Assembly (NCBI GenBank): GCA_016618085.1 | Contig: JABLTG010000025.1 | Coordinates: forward strand, 86,809-150,808 | Origin: Neovahlkampfia damariscottae | Lineage: Eukaryota > Heterolobosea > Selenaionea > Neovahlkampfiida > Neovahlkampfiidae | Length of the DNA stretch: 64,000 nt | Direction of reading: 5' to 3' | Shown here: in pieces, positions 59,453 through 64,000 of the stretch | How the letters are laid out: the number at the start of each line of letters is the position of its first letter | How positions within the stretch are numbered: position 1 is the first letter of the stretch | Position numbers and translations under genes: made by a program | The notes under the pieces: generated by a model | Told to the model about the DNA's origin: nothing | The model's input: the letters and a program-made list of their open reading frames with translations, nothing else | Databases searched by the model: none

Positions 59453-59790
59453 TCAAATTTTATTGAAACATCTCAAAAAAAAAGTATCTGATGAATGACA
59501 ATGAAAACAAAACAATCCAACTGATACTTTTAAATTTTTTGGACTTGGATCAAAAATTTCGATTTTTGGATCCTCTTTCTTCAACAACAAAAATCCAACT
59601 TTGTCATCAATAAAATCTTCAGGTTTTGTATAGTTACTAATGTCCAAGAAATAAACTTCATCATCTGATATATTTTCCTTGGTAGATCATATGTTTCTGT
59701 GCTTTTTTAATATATAATTAACAATATCATCGAATAAAATCCTCCTCTTTTTATCAATATCACCCATACATTTTTTTGATGACTATGAGT
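59453..59790 (-). pseudogene. Possible degenerate coding remnant
   Basis: On the minus strand a protein-like frame (about 59530-59680; DDEVYFLDISNYTKPEDF, VGFLLLKKEDPKIEIFDP) has non-random composition, and a second frame begins MGDIDKKRRILFDDI at about 59765. The two do not join without frame changes. Its segment with alternating hydrophobics (ISDDEVYFLD) is similar in style to the tail of the ATPase-nuclease gene (IQNNQILYFTTEED). It may be a decayed fragment related to that gene. Confidence 0.3.
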
Positions 59791-59807
59791 TGTTGATTTT
59801 TACTTTC

Positions 59808-59922
59808 GCTTACGGCCATACTTAGGAGAACACACCACATCCCGTCCAATTTGCGAAGTTAAGCTCCTACAGGCTCTCCTAGTACTAGAGAAGTAAGTAG
59901 GGGGAAAATTCGCTGGTGTTTT
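59808..59922 (+). rRNA. 5S rRNA gene or 5S-derived sequence
   Basis: The sequence opens GCTTACGGCCATAC and continues through CACATCCCGTCC, GCGAAGTTAAGCTCCTA and CTCCTAGTACTAGAG. These match, in order and spacing, the 5' half, helix II/III loop, box A and loop E of eukaryotic 5S rRNA. About 115 nt is the right length, ending at a run of four T (59919-59922), a possible Pol III stop. The 3' part (GTAGGGGGAAAATTCGCTGG) is divergent, and I cannot pair the 3' end with GCTTACGGC to form helix I. It is therefore either a divergent functional 5S gene or a 5S copy with an altered 3' end. Only one copy is in the window. Confidence 0.75.
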
Positions 59923-60153
59923 CAGAAATATTTCGTGCTTGTTACCTGAGAACATCGGATTTCCTCTCCACATGACTGTCTTGATTTTTTTCATCAAAAA
60001 AAACTCATTTTCCCCTTTTGATATTTTATTGATTTTTTGCTGCGTTTTTTGTGACATGAAAAATTTGGTGATGATTGGTCAAAAATTTTTACTTTTTGTA
60101 GTTCTGACCAAGTCAGAATTATTGAAAGCAAAATTATTTCTTTTATTAATATA

Positions 60154-61180
60154 ATGACAGACCAACAAATAAGACAATTAATTAACGACCCTGAAAAAGG
60201 TTTGAACAGTGATTTGAAAAAACTCCAGACAATGTTAAAAGATCATGGAATCAACACAACACAAAAAAAAATTAAAGAAATTAGAGATAAACAAAATTGG
60301 TATCAATTAACCAAAAAAGTTAAAAAAACAAAAACACTTTAACTCTATTATGGTTCCAGAAAATTCAATTTTGTATTATATGGATGTTATTGTTTATAAT
60401 CGTTTTAAAATCCATGGATATCAATATATTTTGAATGTCGTTGATACAAATTCAAGGTATGTAGCTTCAAGAGCTTTAACAAATATGAAATTAAAAGAAT
60501 CAACCAGAGGAAATAAAGCGGTTACACTTCTCGATGCTGTGAAAGAAATTATGGAGGAATTGGGATATCCAAAAGAATTAAGATGTGATAATCAATTTAT
60601 TTCTGATGATTTTGTTAAATTAATGAAAGAAAATGATGTTAAAGTTGTTTATTCTGAAACTGATGATTTAATTAAAAATTCATTGGTTGAATCATTTAAC
60701 AGAACTTTAGCAGTTTTATTGCAAAATTGGAGAGTGTCAACAGGTAAAACAGAATGGTACAAAGTATTACCTATGATTATTAAAAAATATAATAACACCA
60801 TTCATTCAACCATAAATGCTAAACCTGCAGATGTTTGGAGCGGAAAAGACATTAATCGTCAAGAAATAAAAAGGGTAGTTTCCAAGTTTACTATTGGTGA
60901 TAAAGTAAGAATAGTTTCAAATAAAAAAATTTCCGAAAAAGGAGATTCCATAAAAAATTCAAAATCCATCTACATAATCACTCACGTTGTCGGAAATAAA
61001 TACAAATTAAAAAATTTGGAATCTGGAGCAACTGGTGATAAATTATTTAATCCAAGAAATTTATTGAAAGTTACAGATGTTGATGAAATTAATAAAATTA
61101 TTGAACCAAAGCAAACTGAAGCAGAAAAACCTAAATTTATTGGAACTACCATCATAAAAACAAGAAAAAATAAGAAGTAA
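60154..61180 (+). CDS. Polinton/Maverick-type DDE integrase with one frame break
   Basis: Two frames, 60154-60342 (62 residues) and 60350-61180 (276 residues), meet with a single-base shift. The first holds the N-terminal module (LNSDLKKLQTMLKDHGI, WYQLTKKVKK). The second holds the rve core: YYMDVIV (first Asp), LRCDNQFIS (second Asp) and SLVESFNRTL (Glu), then NNTIHSTINAKPADVW. An SH3-like end follows, with FTIGDKVRIVSNKK and YKLKNLESG. The order matches Polinton and Ginger-like integrases, which cut and paste element ends. The catalytic DDE triad is complete. The frame break lies by A-rich sequence (AAAAAAACAAAAACAC), so a sequencing error or inactivation is possible. No intron explains it. 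ATTGG at 60074-60078. Confidence 0.85.
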
Positions 61181-61369
61181 AATATTTGTTCTTGGAACTC
61201 TTTTTCATCTTCTTCAGTTGTGAAATATAAAATTTGGTTGTTTTGAATTGAATTTATGTCAACTATTTCAGCTTCAATTGGTAGAGATTCTCTAATTTTA
61301 ATTCCTTTTATTTTTAAGTATTCATTTTCAATTCCTAACAACTTCTCCAAATCTTCTGGTAGTTGAATT

Positions 61370-63306
61370 TTAGTTCCCCTTTTTTTGTCCATATTTTCTT
61401 AAGATGACATTTTTTTTATCTTGAATCTTTGGTATTTTTGAAATAGATTCCTCAATTTCTTCAAATTGATTTAATTTTCTCTTTTTTTCTCCAAATTGAA
61501 TTGGATTTTTTTTTTTTACAATAATTTCTTTTTGATTTTCAATATAAATTTTAAAAGTCAAAAAATCAGAAGAATGATAAATGTACATTGTTTTAACTGT
61601 TGAAGATTTTGGAAACCAATATTTCTTTGTTTCAAGTTTTTTTGGATCCACAGTTGTCCAATTGATTACCCAAGTTTCTTTTGCTTTCAATCCAAAATGA
61701 TACAATTCTCCTTGTCTATAAACATGATGCCATAATGTAGATGTTGTGTTATATGAAGGTTTTAAATTTAAAGTTAAATTAACTCCATGTTCTATCAAAT
61801 AAATATTATCTTGATCCAATTTCATTAACATATCACAAGAAATGGCTTGTTGAGGGAATTGATGTGATTTTAATTTTGAACTCTTGTATGATGAGAATTT
61901 ATCTAAAGGAACATTTTTTTCTAAATTGTATCTATATTATTTAAAATAATATTTTTTTTTTACATGATGGATTGAAAATTAGAAAGTGTTTGTTTGAGTG
62001 ATTGATAAAATTCAACTCGATAAATAGATTCTTTACATCCAGGAATTTCTTTTGATAAGCAACTATTGTTTGACAATCTTTCACCAAATATTAATGGTAC
62101 AATTTTGATATTTTCAATGGTTGCTTTTACAATAGCACGTATATTCAAATTGTCGTTCAAATAAGGAAGAGTGATTAAAGGTTGTTGTATTTGTTTATTC
62201 ATTGAAAAAAGTAACCATTTTTCAACAAAAGGAGATGCAATAATAAATTTTCCAGATAATTTTCTTAAAATATTTGCTCTTTGTAAAATATTTGATTCTT
62301 GAGGATAGAGTGTATTGATATCTTGATGTTGAAAAAAACTATAAAGTGTTTTTAGACATGAAACATCACTATCAATTAATTTAATCATTTTTCCAAAATT
62401 GACTGATTCATCACGAGCATAATCAAATAAATCCATTCCATAGACAAGACTTTTCCATTCAGAGGTTGTTGGAACTGTTTTTTTTTTAATTACTATATCT
62501 TCAGATAAATATTTTCCAAATAAAGTTGTTAAACCTTGTGCACCTAAAGTTTGATCATAAATATCTTTTTTTATTTCTGATTCAATTTTTATATTTTCTT
62601 GATCTTCATATTGTTCAAATAATTCATTCAATTCTTCCAAAGTAAAATAGGATGAAACAATCTTATTTGATATATTAAATGGTGAACTTCCAAGAGTATC
62701 ATAAATATAATCTCCTGCCCAATTAGTTATTCCAAGAACTGAATGTAAACAATTGGAATCAAAGTCTTGTATTTTCTTTTGTTTTAATGTTCTCAACATT
62801 GATAAAAATCTATTTTTAATATCTTTATGAAGATTTGATATGGAATCTAATTCATCCAAAATGAGAATACAATCTTTTCCATCATAATATTCTTCTTTAA
62901 ATTTAAAAAGTTCATAAAATGAAGATGATTCAAATGAAAGTGTTGGTATTTTTTTTCCAGTAATTTTTTCAATTTTTAAAGAAAATTCTTTGAAAAATTC
63001 TTCATAAAATTTATCTGAACTTTGATTTTTATCTACAATACCGAGGATATCAATATAAATTGGTAAAAATTGATCTTTTAATTGATCCAATAATTTATTT
63101 ACACGAGTAGTTTTACCACTTTGACTTGGAGCAACAAGTAAAAGATAGTGACCAATTTTTAGTTGAGGAATTAAATTTTTTTCATTCCATTCAGAAGGAT
63201 CAATATAAAAATGATAACGTGGATCTACTAAACCATTTGGACAAAAACATCTTTTAACTGATCCTGTAATTTTTTCTTGATCCTTAACAAGTTTTGTTTG
63301 ATCCAT
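61370..63306 (-). CDS. AAA-type ATPase with REase-like domain (Crinkler-effector/transposon type)
   Basis: Exons 61964-63306 and 61370-61931, with a 32-nt intron, give 634 residues. Residues 50-160 carry a P-loop (APSQSGKTTR, first Gly replaced by Ala) and a Walker B (CILILDELDSI); a sensor-like GITNWAGDY and a helical/winged-helix region follow. After about residue 430 a second domain appears: SIYRVEFYQSL, YLIEHGVNLTLNL, LWHHVYRQGELYHFGL, ETWVINWTT and YIYHSSDFLTFKIYI. These resemble the order of the nuclease-like (PD-(D/E)xK) domain of Crinkler NTPase-REase proteins. The stop at 61370 follows a GGACAAAAAAAGGGG run; in the next frame the protein could continue to about 61199 (QLPEDLEKLLGI, IQNNQILYF). 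No signal peptide is seen. ATTGG at 63326-63330. Confidence 0.7.
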
Positions 63307-63330
63307 TTAAAACAGAATCTTTATGATTGG

Positions 63331-64000
63331 TTTGTTTAATTGAAACAAAATAATAAACTATTGGTTAAAACTCCATTTTGTTTTCAAACACAACAACATT
63401 GAAAAATTTACTTCATGCTTTTGGAAAAAAAAAATTAAGATAAAATTTCGTCGTTGAGAAGTTATGAAATGATTTTTTTCAGTTTTAACAATAAATAAAC
63501 AGTAGTAGATGTGAAAAGTCCGGACGGCGATTTAACTTTTTTTAATTTTCACCCCCCAAGGAAGTAAAAAAAGACCATTTTGGCGGATTTTTCATTTTTT
63601 TTGACCAAATCCCCCGTTATCCCCTGAGCCATTTTCTTTCCAGCTCACGCCTCAACTCGGCGGTTTTTTGTCATTTGAAAATTTTAGTTACCTTCTTACT
63701 TTTTGTTATCCATAATTTTTCATTTTGGTTCTGTTTATTTGTTGGTCCGTTATATTGCTTTTTGGTTGGTATAAAATTATGGGTAATAAAAACTACGAGT
63801 TTGTAAATCCATAATTTTGGAAGATTTGAATCCTTTCTAATTGGAAGTTTGAAGCGCTTTGATTGGCTTAATCCTTTGTTTTGGAAGTTTGCAAATCATT
63901 CTTTTTGGAGGTTTGTAACTTTACGTTCAGAAGTTTTGGACTTTTAAATTGGGTTTAAAGTTATAATAATTATATATTCTAATAATATATAATCATTTTA
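63331..64000. other. Non-coding end of window with local G+C rise and a short motif repeat
   Basis: No protein-coding frame is supported. From about 63515 to 63665 the sequence has runs of C and G (CACCCCCCAAGG, AAATCCCCCGTTATCCCC, CTCGGCGG), unlike the rest of the window. From about 63825 to 63945 the motif TTTTGGAAGTTTG and near variants (GGAAGATTTG, GGAGGTTTG, AGAAGTTTTGG) recur about five times at 15-45-nt spacing. No known RNA or element end is recognised. Confidence 0.4.

Larger units (their letters stand above)
60064..63330. mobile_element. Candidate mobile unit: integrase plus convergent ATPase-nuclease gene
   Basis: The integrase gene (plus strand) and the ATPase-nuclease gene (minus strand) converge with their ends about 20 bp apart or overlapping, each with its own ATTGG promoter. 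No other Polinton genes (DNA polymerase B, capsid, protease) are present. I could not find terminal inverted repeats or a target-site duplication by eye, so the element limits are unproven. A transposon-derived NTPase/nuclease next to a Polinton-type integrase is plausible but not shown. Confidence 0.3.

Noticed and set aside
59923-59991. Spliced-leader RNA gene linked to 5S rRNA
   Set aside because: Linkage of spliced leader and 5S genes is known in some euglenozoans, but no leader-like exon with a clear GT and Sm site is present, and genes here show their own promoters and cis introns.
59800-60057. Minus-strand frame of 85 codons
   Set aside because: It lies antisense to the 5S-like sequence and its apparent protein is just the reverse reading of rRNA motifs.
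1-64000. CRISPR arrays, bacterial operons, ribosome binding sites and tRNA genes
   Set aside because: No regularly spaced repeats, no polycistronic layout, and no cloverleaf with a GGTTCNANNCC-type arm was seen. The sequence is eukaryotic.

Overview
This window is nuclear DNA of a unicellular eukaryote. It is strongly A+T rich (roughly three quarters A/T by eye). Most genes are interrupted by very short GT...AG introns of about 28-52 nt, the genetic code is standard, and genes lie on both strands with gaps as small as 9-10 bp between convergent stop codons. The gene content is that of an aerobic, probably free-living protist with mitochondria (GrpE, a presequence-bearing protein resembling ATP synthase subunit d) and peroxisomes (an acyl-CoA dehydrogenase ending in SRL, a bifunctional beta-oxidation enzyme). 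A discobid or amoebozoan relative is possible, but I cannot place it securely. Exon joins were worked out by hand from reading frame, splice sites and family conservation; nearly all give uninterrupted frames.

Layout. 1-2.9 kb: end of an SPFH/flotillin-like gene, an M20-type peptidase, an eIF4E family protein. 3.0-8.9 kb (minus strand): a mitochondrial protein, a tandem-GAF protein with a degenerate cyclase domain, and a copper amine oxidase with a frame-disrupted 5' part. 9.1-17.3 kb (plus): a secreted amidohydrolase, a 10-exon MROH1-type HEAT-repeat protein, a gamma-butyrobetaine/trimethyllysine dioxygenase-like protein. 17.3-21.8 kb (minus): a DOMON-ectodomain class C-like 7TM receptor and a PB1-amidase fusion. 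21.9-26.9 kb: a lipid/CoA group (CoA-type Nudix hydrolase, bifunctional enoyl-CoA hydratase/hydroxyacyl-CoA dehydrogenase, cytochrome b5-acyl-CoA dehydrogenase). 27-36 kb: NOP58, an LRR-ADP-ribosylglycohydrolase with an N-myristoylation motif, a secreted protein of unknown function, a START-domain protein, a type II membrane glycosyltransferase, a syntaxin-16/Tlg2-like SNARE. 36-48 kb: GrpE, two small unknown proteins, CAF-1 large subunit, GAA1, MON2, a lysine-rich protein, calmodulin. 48-59 kb: a small acidic protein, a USP7-type deubiquitinase with nine exons, V-ATPase subunit e, SmD3, and a 1951-residue protein with internal repeats. 59-63.3 kb is accessory: a 5S rRNA-like sequence, a Polinton-type DDE integrase with one frame break, and a convergent AAA-type ATPase plus nuclease-like gene of the kind found in Crinkler-type effectors and their transposon relatives. 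The last 0.7 kb has no recognisable gene.

Across the window, almost every gene has the pentamer ATTGG or its complement CCAAT about 15-70 nt (most often 20-50) upstream of its likely start codon. It marks promoters well enough to decide between alternative ATGs, and it is the most general unexplained signal here. Several genes share cellular themes: MON2 and the Tlg2-like syntaxin act at the endosome-Golgi interface; the Nudix, bifunctional enzyme and acyl-CoA dehydrogenase act in (peroxisomal) fatty acid metabolism; GAA1 and the glycosyltransferase act in the secretory pathway.
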